Assembly (NCBI GenBank): GCA_021464415.1
Contig: JAKCWG010000206.1
Location: 40,172 to 104,171 of the forward strand
From: Lonicera japonica
Taxonomy: Eukaryota > Streptophyta > Magnoliopsida > Dipsacales > Caprifoliaceae
Direction: 5' to 3'
Length of the DNA: 64,000 bases
Under the pieces are notes generated by a model, which saw only the letters and a program-made list of their open reading frames with translations, ran no database searches and was not told where the DNA came from. The position numbers and the translations under genes are program-made. Shown piece after piece: positions 44,935 to 56,049 of the stretch (the first letter of the stretch is position 1; every line of letters begins with the position of its first letter).

Positions 44935-46767
44935 TGATAATATTTGGCTATGAATTTATTTTCATATATTTTTGTTTGCCATTTATATTATTTGAACAAC
45001 TAACAATCTTTTTGTACTTAAAGTTTTATCTAGTTTGCAGGAATTATTTTATTTGATGAATCGTGTATCCAGGTGATATCTTACATCCCTCCTTATTATT
45101 TTAAATTTTAATTTAATGTGTTCCTTTGAGGACAAAGTAACATTCAAGTTGGGGGGAGTGGATAAAATTCTTAATTTTGCCAGTCCTGCATATTTTGATT
45201 TGAAAAAAAAAATGCAATGTTTCTTTGTTTTAATTAAAATTTCCTTTCTATCTAGTGTGCTAACGATGACGCATTCGTTTTAATGCTTTACATATGCATG
45301 CTTAGTTCTCTTACTATCATTATTACTAGAAATTTTATGATTTTCGATCCTCATTATATTTGTGCACATAAGACAACTAATACATGACGAGATAGATGAG
45401 TAAGCATAACTTAAAATTCTTGAAGAACATAAATGTGGAAACTAAAGAACCCGTGAGAATTTGAGCCAATATTCATTTTTTAGGGTTTGTACATTCTAAA
45501 TTTTTGAAAAGCGTAATTCGTTGTGTAGTCTCATTATTTTTTACTTTGATTGAACACTAGAAAGGTATGTCCATGAAATGCAATTTTAATTATGATCCTT
45601 GATACTAATTGAACTGAAGAATTATATGCCATAGGAAGTGATTTAGGCCGTCTTTGGTAACCTACATATTAGCCTTATCCTACCTTTACATTTATACCAC
45701 TAGTCACCCCTTTGAGCATTTTATATATGAGCCTTTCTTTGTTAACCCGACATCTTTACCCTACTCCAGTTATGAGTTTAACCCATATTTATAGCCTACC
45801 CTTTTATCTAAGAATATTTTGAGATTATTTATCTTATATATGGGCAATAGTAAAATGAGCTTGGAAAAAGTATGAAAGAAAAAAAAAGTGAAAAAGAAAA
45901 AAATATGGAAAAAATAGAAGTTATGAAATCTCCTTCAAATATCAAAAGAAAAAATAAATGTGTGAAAAAAAAAGAGGAGATGTAAAAGAATGTGACAAAA
46001 TTAGAAAAAAAAAGAATAAAAGAATAAAATAAGATGAAAAAAATGAAAAAGCTCATATGAAGTCAAAAGTTAAGCCCAAAGTGTTAACTTTTATATCTCA
46101 ATTTATTTCTTAGATTTTTGAATCCCTTATATACCCTTCATTTGATAACCTTTACCTAAGCTTTATGTTACAACCTAAAAAGTCCTAATGATCCTTTGGG
46201 GTATGGTTTAGAGGCGAGATTGGAAAAAGGGATCCATTTATGCATTTCACTTTTCTAGTGGGATATATCCATTCATGAGACTAATATTCTTTTTATTTAT
46301 AGCGTTTTTCATATATACATGCGAGAGGCTTTTGAATTTGCGTGCATCTATTCTTTATATCCCGCATGTAATCAGAGCATTTACACCCTATTCTCGAGTG
46401 TTTCATTTGTTGAGTGCATGCCGTGAGAGGGATTGAGTCAAAGCATAGTTTGGATGGAATTCGAAAGTTTGTTTTCTTTGATATCGATGATGTTATGTTG
46501 TTGTCAATTAACACACGCACGATAAGCATTGGTGAGAATGAAATATTTTATTAATCTTGCTAGTTTGAGAACTTGGATATTGCATATGTGTCACATTGTT
46601 TTTGCATGTGGGTGTTTGGATATCTTTGTTGAATTAGTTGCATTGGTGAAGAAAGGGGAATTAAATTTTAAAAACAACCATTGTATTGGAATTATATTGA
46701 AAATCTTGGATTTAAGAAAAAAAATTATTTTAAGACTTTAGCTTTGCTCGAGGACTAGCAAAGTATA
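44935..46767 (+). other. 3' non-coding region of the plus Athila-like element
   Basis: About 1.8 kb with no protein recognised. It contains a polypurine-like caagttggggggagtgg near 45147 and a long A/G-rich block (45850-46040). Homologous sequence, inverted, is at 14660-16321. Confidence 0.7.
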
Positions 46768-46781
46768 AGTTGGGGGGAATT
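46768..46781 (+). other. Polypurine tract of the plus Athila-like element
   Basis: AGTTGGGGGGAATT abuts the 3' LTR. Confidence 0.85.
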
Positions 46782-47344
46782 TGATGCGACAAAGAATTGG
46801 TATAATTTATTATGTTAATTTATAATTTGAAGAGAATATATTATTACTAATATTTATATTTTTAATGATTTTTAGGTGTTAGAAAAGATTTGAAGAAAAT
46901 AGAAAAAATAGAGAAATTAAAGCAAATGAAGACACCTAAAAGTGCTAAATACTTTTGGATGCATAACTTTTTACTCGGAACTCTAAATAATACGATTCTT
47001 GAGCCTAAATTGAAGAGAATTTCGAGAGCTACAACTTCCCAGTTCAGCATTTTTTCAAAAATTCAGTCATCTCGAGGTCCGAAATTGTGACGCAAATGCA
47101 GCAGTCAAAAATGACGAAAATTCAATTGTGTTCAAATTAATGGGCCAAGCCTTATTAGCACTCAACCAAATAAAAAAAGCCCAGTCACCAAATTTAATGG
47201 ACAACCTACTAATCTTTAAAGATCGAAAACCCAATTACCCATTAATTAGATGAGCCAAGCCCATCTACTACTCTTAGATCCATTAGGATTTTAATATTAT
47301 AAAGGCACAATTGTGCAATTCATGGGGAGGCAGCACAGTGCCGT

Positions 47345-47406
<62 letters not shown>

Positions 47407-48215
47407 TTGTTTTTCTTTTCTTTTATTTTTACTTTGAAGACTAGAAGATTGAAGACTTTATATTATTTTTTATTAATGTCAAGTAAGCTTTCTTTCAATT
47501 CTATTTGTTATTTAATTTTTATCATGCTAGTGTAAATTTGTGCTAGGGTTAAGATGAATATATTTAATTGATTCAATTGCACGTGTTTGTGCCAATTGAA
47601 TCTACCAATTTATTGCTTTAATGTAAATACATTTTTTCCTATTGGATGCCTATTTTAATTGATAAAAAATAAAGTTGGATTCTCATTATTTTTTGATAGA
47701 TTCACCTTATGATTTGTTAAGAGCAGATATAGGGTGTGTTTTGATGGTTATAGTGAGTGTTTTGATTTTATACATTAGTTTGGCTGTGGAAGAATTACAA
47801 TTGAGTTTTATTAATTAATTGGACTTCATTGATTTTATTTTCCGCATCTAATAGAGTCGAGAGACTAAATTAGTGCGAGATAAGAGTATAGTTTATGTGC
47901 ATGAATACTTAGGAATATGATATTAAATATATGACTCTGAAACCCTAGTCAATTAATTCATTAATTTTATTATCTTGTTTAGTAGTATTTAATTTAGTTC
48001 TATTAATTTAATTTACTTACTTTACTTTATTTAATTTGATTTATTTTATTATTTTGATTCTTATCAATTATTCTTGGCTAGATTAGGGATTAGTGAAAGA
48101 TTAACACGACAAAAATTTAAAACATACTGTTTGAGTCTCTGTGGGATCGACCTCGCTTATACGCTATATTATAAAGTGATTCGTGCGCTTGCGAGTATTA
48201 AAATTTATCACAACA
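46782..48215 (+). repeat. 3' LTR of the plus Athila-like element
   Basis: The 1434-bp LTR is homologous to 39398-40858. Its CT run at 47346-47402 is about 28 units, shorter than in the 5' LTR. Confidence 0.92.
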
Positions 48216-50871
48216 AGACCCCGCAAAACTGTTAGAAAACGGGATGAGCCAAATCCGGGTTCAGTGGGAACTATATAGGTTTATATAGAAAATAATCGTT
48301 TTACGTTAATGCAATAGTTTGAAAACTGTGCAGTGCAATGCAACTCACACACACATGTGCATGCAAACCACACTAGGAGTTCTATCCTAGCCATCGAGAA
48401 GTTATCTACCCGATTAATCAGTCGTAGCTCTAACCTCCCATGACCATTTCACCCATGTCCTCCTATATCACATGTGGATAGTCGGTCTAAGATCATTTCG
48501 TTAGAACACTAGCTTCTTAAGGTTCGTTATGCTAGGAGGATCTCCTCTAAGGTGTGTGTGTCAACACCATTTCCACCTACCCTGCCATACTATCTAGAGT
48601 TATAACTATAGGGCAAGTATTCTTTACTTTCCCTTTATTGTTAATACATTATGGATTCCATACTTGGCCGAGTAATAGGCTCCATTGCTAACTAATCCAT
48701 TATAATTAAGCATCCCGTCTCGCTATCCTCCCGCCAAGCTATTACATTAGCTATAATTGCCACTTGATTATTAATACATTATGTTCATTATGATCCGGAT
48801 AATCACTTGTGCCACCGACTTGTGTCCTCACGCTCATATACCACATTCTAAGGTTCAATAGTTATTGCTGCTTTCCACTTCATGAGTTAATACATTATGA
48901 ATACCCAACACCTTCCTATGTATTTTATATTTGTATACAAGTGTCTCCGTTGTTCTTACTAAAGATACACTCGTCCGAGGCAATAAATATATATCAATAA
49001 TACCATACAATATATGATATGGTACAATAATATATATATAACATAAATAATACACATCCACAAAACATTGATCCGTATCGTATCTCTTGTATAATGCCTC
49101 GGTTTCACCCCGCAGTCTGACCAGGCCCAGAACAATGTATCCATCGAGTCCCGAAGGATTTGATGTTCTTGTCCATGTCTCCTCCAGATGGGGTGACAGC
49201 TCGGGGACTTTGTTCTCCAAGAAAGTCATTTGGAGATACCTACGCATCGGTCATTTTCCCGTGGATAGCACTCCGAATAGTTAACGAGGAGAACACCCAT
49301 AAAAACTTTCATGACACCCAAGAAAAATTACACCAGGAGACACCCTAGCAGGGTGATGTCTGTTAGTAGCTCGACTACTTCTTGGGGACTGACCATTTGG
49401 GTAAGTAATGGCACACGGGACCTGCTTCACTAGCTGGGAAAACTTTATAGCCCAGAACACATAGTTCAACGGGAAGGCAAGATACATAGATTGGGCTCTC
49501 CTTTGTGGGCAACCACAACCATCGGTGGAGTCACCGAATTTATTTTTTCTATGCATGGTTTAGGGAATTTCACCTAGGGGCGGCAATTAGGCGGCCTGTC
49601 TTCGAGTCACCGGGAGCTACTCGATGCTCGGTCAATCATATCCAGCCCATATGTGTGATCGTGGTAACAAACATCATAGTATTCATTTCCCACAATGAAT
49701 ATCATCATCATCAACAATCATAAATCACACATATGGCTAATCAACACACACAGATATATATATATACGCAATCATATAATTGGCCACTATCCATTTATCA
49801 ACATCATAAGCGTCATCATCACGCTTTACATTAATGGTCTTATTGTTATGTAATCATTCGACACTAAGGCCAACCAATTCATCATTGATAAGTTATGTCA
49901 CATTATGTGTCATATGTATAAAACTATGGCCATAAGCATTTTAATAAGGATCTCACATCATTCTATCAAGCTAAGCATTTGTTATTGTTATCCAAGCTCA
50001 TTTGGTAAATCCATGGCAAGTTCAACTACATGTGCTTAGAGCCATAACTATCTATAACCTACCAAACTAAGGTAGTAACCTTTCTAGGGTGTATTAAGGT
50101 TGTGTTATCTCCTTTAATCTTTACTATCATCCACATAAAGTTCTAGACTCGAAAGTCACCACATACAGTTTTCCCCTCTAAGGGTTTCTAGTGCAAAACT
50201 CAAGGGAAACACTCAATATCCCCAACTAACGACATATCTAAGTATTTTTATCATCTATAGCCCCTAATCAATCACTCTATGTGCACAAAACCCAAACACC
50301 CAAATTCAAGGTTTAACATGTGCGTATATGATGGGTTCATGGTGAATCTTGTGGTGTAGAAGTGAAAACATGTATTTAATTCTTTAATCATGCGATAGAA
50401 GTAATATTCTATTAATATCCATCATTAATCAAAGACTAATCTCACCCAAATCCCATGAAATGCAACAACCTAAGGCTTAGATAAAAAATACCCAATTTGA
50501 TGTTTAAATCTATAATTCATCAATCAAGTATTTGAAAATAAGCTTTAGTATTGTGTTCCCACCTTAGACAAGCCGAATCCGCAAGTTGATGATGAGTGGA
50601 AGCCGTATCGCGAAGCCCTAGCTCAAGCGCAAGCTCCAATAGAAGGGGAAGAAGGAAGGAGATGATGAATAGTAACTAGGAGAGGTGTGCAGATGATTGA
50701 AGCTTTAATCTTTGGTGTAGAGGATGATAGATGAGTGGAAAACCCTCACTTTCTCTCTCTAGAACTCTCTAGAGTTCTCCCATGGTGTTTGGGTGTGTTT
50801 GGGTCGAATATGGAGCGAAATGGTGTCAAAAGAACGCTTAAAAACACTAAAAACTGACTTTGCCCGCTGTC

Positions 50872-50968
50872 AGACTGGTCTAGAAAAAGACCAAACTGGT
50901 CCGCGGTCCATAACTACCCCAAAAATTAAAGACTAGACCGGTTTGGCAATTCTCTAGACCGGTCTGCG
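50872..50968. promoter_or_regulatory. Repeated ACCGGTC-type words in solo LTR C
   Basis: Variants of (t)ctaGACCGGTct and actGGTCcgcgGTCca recur four times between 50872 and 50968, at the place where solo LTR A and the Tekay LTR carry their palindromes. Confidence 0.6.
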
Positions 50969-51552
50969 GGTAAAAGATGTGCTTTGGCGCACTGATCTTT
51001 AATCAGCCATAACTTTCGATTGAGGTGATCTTTATGTCCACGAAAAGATATTTCAAAGATCTACAACTTCCTAGAAGAAAGCTTTCTAAAATTATGGAAT
51101 GATCGTTTCCATAAATTCACCGAATAGAGCGCTCTGCCGAAGCGCTATCGAATAAATAGAATTGGTGATGGGACTACTTCGAGCAATGTTTTGACCAACG
51201 AGGAGTGTGCATTGGAATTCGGTCAAAACACAAAAGTTGTAGAATGATATGAAACCTAGAAGTAGGAATAAATGTCACCCAAATCGGATACGAGACGAAG
51301 AAGTTACGATGCTCCAAAGTTGGCTAGAAATAAAGGAATCGCGTAAGACCAAAACTCCTGATTTTTAAACCGAAACTGATTCGGACCACCCGAATCACTA
51401 AATGAACACTCACATGAGTGGAAGGAGGCTAATATGACTATTGCAAGGTACTAGAAAAATAAGAGGCTCTCCGAATCGAGATTTCACCATCCGAGGTGAA
51501 ATAAGCGGACAAATGAGAGTCAACGCATGAAATGGGAATACGGGGTGTTACA

Positions 51553-52525
51553 CCTGATGCTTCATGATCTGTTTGAGGCCCGTGGAGGAGATACAACCCA
51601 TTTCTAATGGCTTCCATTCATTCATAATTTCAGTGCCATATTCGATTATGATTGGGGATGTTTTATTTTGGCTTTCCTCTACGATGCTATGGACCAGGTT
51701 TCGTAACATTTGACCCTGAACCTCAAGGACTTTTCTTTACTATGGGAGGTATAAACCTTTGACTTTATTTGTTTGTCTTATATCTGCACTTTACCTGATA
51801 ACTCTTGCTAATAACTTTGTACCTTCTTTTTTCAGAGTTGGTTTGTAGCATATACCTGCGAGGGTCTCGCCTTAGTGGATCTCCTCGTCAAGAACGAGGA
51901 TCAATTCCTGCTTCTCCGCCGGTTCATAGAGGGGAACTATAGAGCTCCTTATGTATATCGGACCCCAGAGACTGGGGTCACTGTTGTCTCTAACCTGTTG
52001 GTGGAGCATGTAAGTATTTATTTAAATATCATTTATTTTTAAATATATATATAACAGATGACTAAATAAGATTTATTTCTTTTTTTCTTTAAATTGAGTG
52101 GGCCCCTTGGGGTGATCTGGGCCTTCATTTTGGATATGCGCTAGCTCTTATAGCCTCAAAAACCAAACGGTTGATTCGAGATGAGTACGGTCTTCACTTC
52201 TATCTAGGAGAGCGGGTTATCGTCAGCACACACCGGCTCAGTAGCCTCAAATTCCAGCGTTTTCACCTATTTTGATGATACGAACGGGCGAGATTGACCA
52301 TGTGATGGTGTTAGCTTTGGTGGACAGGTTAGATTATCATATGTTCACCGAGGAGGGTGACTACGCCACCTTTCTTGCTCGATTCCTGATGAGAGAGCCG
52401 AAGGGGACTCGGGGCCAGGTCTTTTATGATCAGTATAGAGCATTGAACGGTGGTCCCAACTATATACGGGGGCAGTACCATTTGTTGAGGACGGTCCTAA
52501 GGCACTTATTTCCTGTCCCCAACTA
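51553..52525 (+). pseudogene. PMD gene, middle exons
   Basis: Part of the PMD gene at 37494-58837. The block from 51553 to about 51747 continues the domain. An intron ends in TTTTTTCAG before 51837. Exon 51837-52009 reads SWFVAYTCEGLALVDLLVKN and FIEGNYRAPYVYRTPETG (donor GTAAGT at 52010). Exon 52099-52525 reads WAPWGDLGLHFGYALALIA, then, after a stop near 52273, VMVLALVDRLDYHMFTEEGD, to a stop after VPN. Confidence 0.65.
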
Positions 52526-54111
52526 GAGGAACAACATTCTAAATTCCGACGATGAGGACTCAGAGGGATATAGAGTGGTACCGCCAGCTGAGGGTGTCGG
52601 TACCAGTCCCAAGGGGGAAGACTGAGGGGCAGCAGGCTGAGGCCAAGAAGGGGGGTGGTGGTGGTTTTAATGAGAGATCATGGGAGCCAATGGACTTTGA
52701 TTATGATCAGCTCGGGCGGACTCCTCCTGCTACTACAGTTACACTTCCAGGTAGGGGTCCTTTGTTGAAAGAGACGGCTATGGTGGATCCTCCCAGGGTG
52801 AGGACTTTCGCGATATTGACTCCGCTTGGTCCTAGAGCTATGAGTCCTCCTACGGAGGGTACTACATCCTCCAGACCTCCTTCGTTTCTGGCTCGCGAGG
52901 AGGGTAGGTCTTCTTCTGCTTTGGCCAGAACCTCCATTCTGGTGGTCGTTCCATTGCCACATCCATAGGAGATCTTATATGCCAATATGGACCTTTGCCG
53001 GTATGCAGTGCCAGAGGTTCCTCTACCTAAGGATACATTCGGTTACTTAGGTGGACGCCCTGACAATGAGGTATCTTTTTCTCCTCTTTCCTATTTTATT
53101 TTTGTATGTACTTTATTATTTGTGCTGAATCGCTTTCCTTTTTTAACAGATGGTGATGATACAAATGGGTGATTTGCGGGAGCTGCATGCACGTTCCTTA
53201 TTCATACGTTCACCGAGGAAGGTGACTACGCCGACTTTGCTGCTCGATTCCTGATGAGAGAGCCGGAAGGGACTCAGGGCTGGGTCTTTTATGATCGGTA
53301 TAGAGTGTTGAGCGGTGATCCCAACTATATACGGGGGCATTACCATTTGTCGAGGACTGTCCCAGGGCAGTTATCGATTGTTCCCAACTAAAGGAACAAC
53401 ATTCTAGACTCCGATGATGAGGACTCAGAGGGATATAGAGTGGTACCGCCAGCTGAGAGTGCCGGTATCAGTCCCGAGGGGGGAGACGGAGGTGGGAAGA
53501 CTTCGGTTTAAGAGCAGCCACCAAGGACTGAGGGGCAGTAGGTTGAGGCCAAGGAGGGTGGTGGTGGTGGTTTTAGTGAGAGATCATGGGAGCCGACGGA
53601 CTTTGATTATGATCAGCTCGGGCGGACTCCTCCTCCTACTATCGTTACACTTCCAGGTAGAGGTCCTTTGTTGAGAAAGACAGCCGTGGTGGATCCTCCC
53701 GGGGTGAGGACTTTCGCGATATTAACTCCACTTGGTCCTAGAGCTATAAGTCCTCCTACGGCGGGTACTACATCCTCTAGACCTCCTCTATTTCTGGCTC
53801 GCGAGGAGGGTGGGTCTTCTTCTGCTCTGGCCAGAGCCTCTATTCCGGTGGTCGTTCTGTCGCCACATCCATAGGAGATCTTATATGCCAGTATGGACGT
53901 TTGCCGGTACGCAGTGCAAAAGGTTCCTCTTCCTAAGGATACATTCAGTTACTTAGGTGGACGCCTTGATGATGAGGTATCTTTCTCTCCTCTCTCCAAT
54001 TTTCTTTTTGTCTGTACTTTATTATTTGTGCTGAATCGCTTTCCTTTTTTAATAGATGGTGATGATCCGAGTGGGTGATTTGCGGGAGCTGCATGCACGT
54101 TCCTTATACAA
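52343..54111 (+). repeat. 865-bp tandem duplication within the PMD gene
   Basis: Copy 1 (52343-53207) and copy 2 (53208-54111) both start GTTCACCGAGGA and end near gggagctgcatgcacgttcc. The spacing between starts is 865 bp. The copies differ by substitutions and by a stretch in copy 2 near 53490-53530. Both contain the same exon-intron piece ending FGYLGGRPDNE / FSYLGGRLDDE. Confidence 0.87.
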
Positions 54112-54605
54112 TTAGAATCTACTGCAGTACATAGGACGAGATCCCCTCACCTACATACATTATTATAAGAGAATGATCGAGGCCTCGTTGCAGGTGGACA
54201 ATCTTGTGAACTCTTCGTGGACGCAAACTGAGTCTGTGACACCCTGAATCCCATTCCGATATTTTCAACTCCGGGACCCGGTTAATCACAGATGCCGTGT
54301 GCGACTGCGGGTTAAAATATTAAAATCACAACCTTTTTAAAATCTTTTTCTTAGATAAAACTTGATCCGTTTGAAAAAGCCCGTTTTATAAAATTTTGGC
54401 ATGAGGAGTTTGTTTGAACAACAATCCGCCCTGTAAAATTTAAAAACTAATTTCATACAAATAAAAATTCCAAATACAAATCCTCCAATGAGGTCCAAAT
54501 CCAAGTTAAAATACTATGCACCATTTCCAATAATTATACATATAATCAACTTGAAATTTAATTATACAAATGATATTTACAACTAGTAAAAGATAAGTCA
54601 TTTAC

Positions 54606-56049
54606 TGTGAGAACCCGGACCCGCGACTGAGAGGCAGTCCTCGCTCTCGGTTTTATTTGAAAACGTGTTTTATAGAGTCGCCAGTTTGTTTTACGAGAAA
54701 ACAAACAAAAGATCATATGAAGGACAATTCAAAAACGAATTATCTTTCATATGTTTAAAACCATAGTTTAAAAATATACTTTGCTAAGATTCCGGAACTA
54801 CGTTACGAATTGGGAGGTGTTAGGCACCCAATTCGCCCTTTCGGTATCTTAATGGATCATGTGATAACTAATTCCTAATTTAGATATCTTGCAAGTAGTT
54901 TGAATAATTTTTAGAATAGTCCTTTCCGGATTAAATTTAGTTTAAAACATTTTATTTTGAAATCAGAGACTCGAGCTTTTGCGAGCGCCTTACGTATTCA
55001 TTCATAGAAAAAATCAGGATCTCGTAGTTCCACTCGTTTGGAAACTGTTTTTGTGTTTTTTTTTGTTTTTGAAAACGTTTCTCAAAACGGATTTTTAGTT
55101 TTCTTGTGAAGTTTGAAAGGATTTATTTTGAAAGTAGTGAATTTCTTGCAAGTTATTTAATTTTCTAAATTAAAACAACAATATTAAAATGCAGTATTGG
55201 AATTAAAGGATAGTTGTAGAAAGACGTACTGATGCGCTTGAAGAAGAAATAAAAACCTTGCTTTGATTGCCTTGCTTGCCTCCTTCTCTCTCTAGAACTT
55301 TCTCTCTCTAAAGCTTTCTCTCACTAGCCTTCTTTCTCACTAACTTTCTCTCACTAGAAATTCTCTAAAAGAAGACTCTCTAATGATTTTGACTGAATTT
55401 CACCTTACTAAAAACACTAGTGAGTGTTGATGTCTAAAGAGAGCCCAAGGGTCCTATTTATAGGGAAAAAAATGTAGAAAAAAGGCCTGGGTAGCTATGC
55501 GGCTACGAGCCAACCGTACGGCTAGGGAGGGCTGCAGCTAGGGCGTGCGGCTCGAAGCCAACCGTGCGGCTTGGAAGCAACCAGACTAGTGAGACCGATC
55601 TGTAAGCTCTAAAGACCGACTAGAATGGGTTCAGACCGATCGGGATCAAGTTAAGACCGATTGGGATCAGGATAAGACCGATTGGGATTAAGATAAGACC
55701 AGTCAAGATCAGGTTAAGATCGATCGGGATCAGGTTAAGACCGATCGGGATCAGGTTAAGACTGGTTGGGATCAGGAGAAGACCGATCGGGATCAAGAGA
55801 AGACCAGTCGGGATCAGGAGAAGACCGATCAGGATCAGGAGAAGACTGATCGGGATAAGGCTATGGATATCGATCCGAGAATCCTTGGCGGGTTGTGTAT
55901 AGGGGAGACATGTGTGGCAGATTTAACGCGCTCGAAAAATCAAGGTTTTTCCTAATGTTCTGATGCACGACGACTCAAGACTTGATGCGGAATGCTTGTT
56001 TTGTATGAAAACCAGATTCATACGAGAGTCGTGGATTGGGGTGTTCACA
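54606..56049 (-). mobile_element. Solo LTR E
   Basis: A 1444-bp unit runs TGTGAGAACCCGGACCC to GGGTGTTCACA with TTTAC on both sides (54601-54605 and 56050-56054). The minus-strand TATA-like box CTATAAATAG (complement at 54 bases around 55454-55463) fixes the likely orientation. It is related to LTR F (34578-36144) and unrelated to the long LTRs A-D. Confidence 0.87.
55633..55863. repeat. 21-bp tandem repeat, eleven copies, in solo LTR E
   Basis: Eleven consecutive units of exactly 21 bp follow the pattern AGACCGATCGGGATCAGGTTA, several containing the palindrome CGATCG. They lie directly upstream of the TATA-like box on the element's strand. Confidence 0.93.

Larger units (their letters stand above)
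39398..48215 (+). mobile_element. Athila-like non-autonomous LTR element (gag-protease only), plus copy
   Basis: The 8818-bp element is flanked by AGACC (39393-39397 and 48216-48220). It has LTRs at 39398-40858 and 46782-48215, an Athila/Tat-type primer site, gag, protease with a C-terminal extension, a 1.8 kb non-coding 3' region, and a polypurine tract before the 3' LTR. No reverse transcriptase, RNase H or integrase is present, so it depends on a helper. Gag-only elements (TR-GAG) are known in plants; this one also keeps a protease. The LTRs differ at a few percent of sites by eye. Confidence 0.92.
38938..51552 (-). mobile_element. Solo LTR C (Tekay-like family), split by an Athila-like element
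   Basis: Ends are TGTGACATCCCAAATC (38938) and GGGGTGTTACA (51552); flanks are GCTGA and CCTGA (one mismatch). Removing the nested element (39398-48215 plus one 5-bp target) leaves about 3.8 kb. It is homologous to solo LTR A over most of its length, including the shared blocks near 48221-48300 and 49080-49650. Rejoining across it restores a continuous PMD reading (ARVLLL then MLHDLFEA), supporting the boundaries. Confidence 0.87.

Noticed and set aside
45829..46056. Phe/Ser-rich minus-strand frame
   Set aside because: It is the complement of an A/G-rich non-coding block in the Athila-like 3' region.
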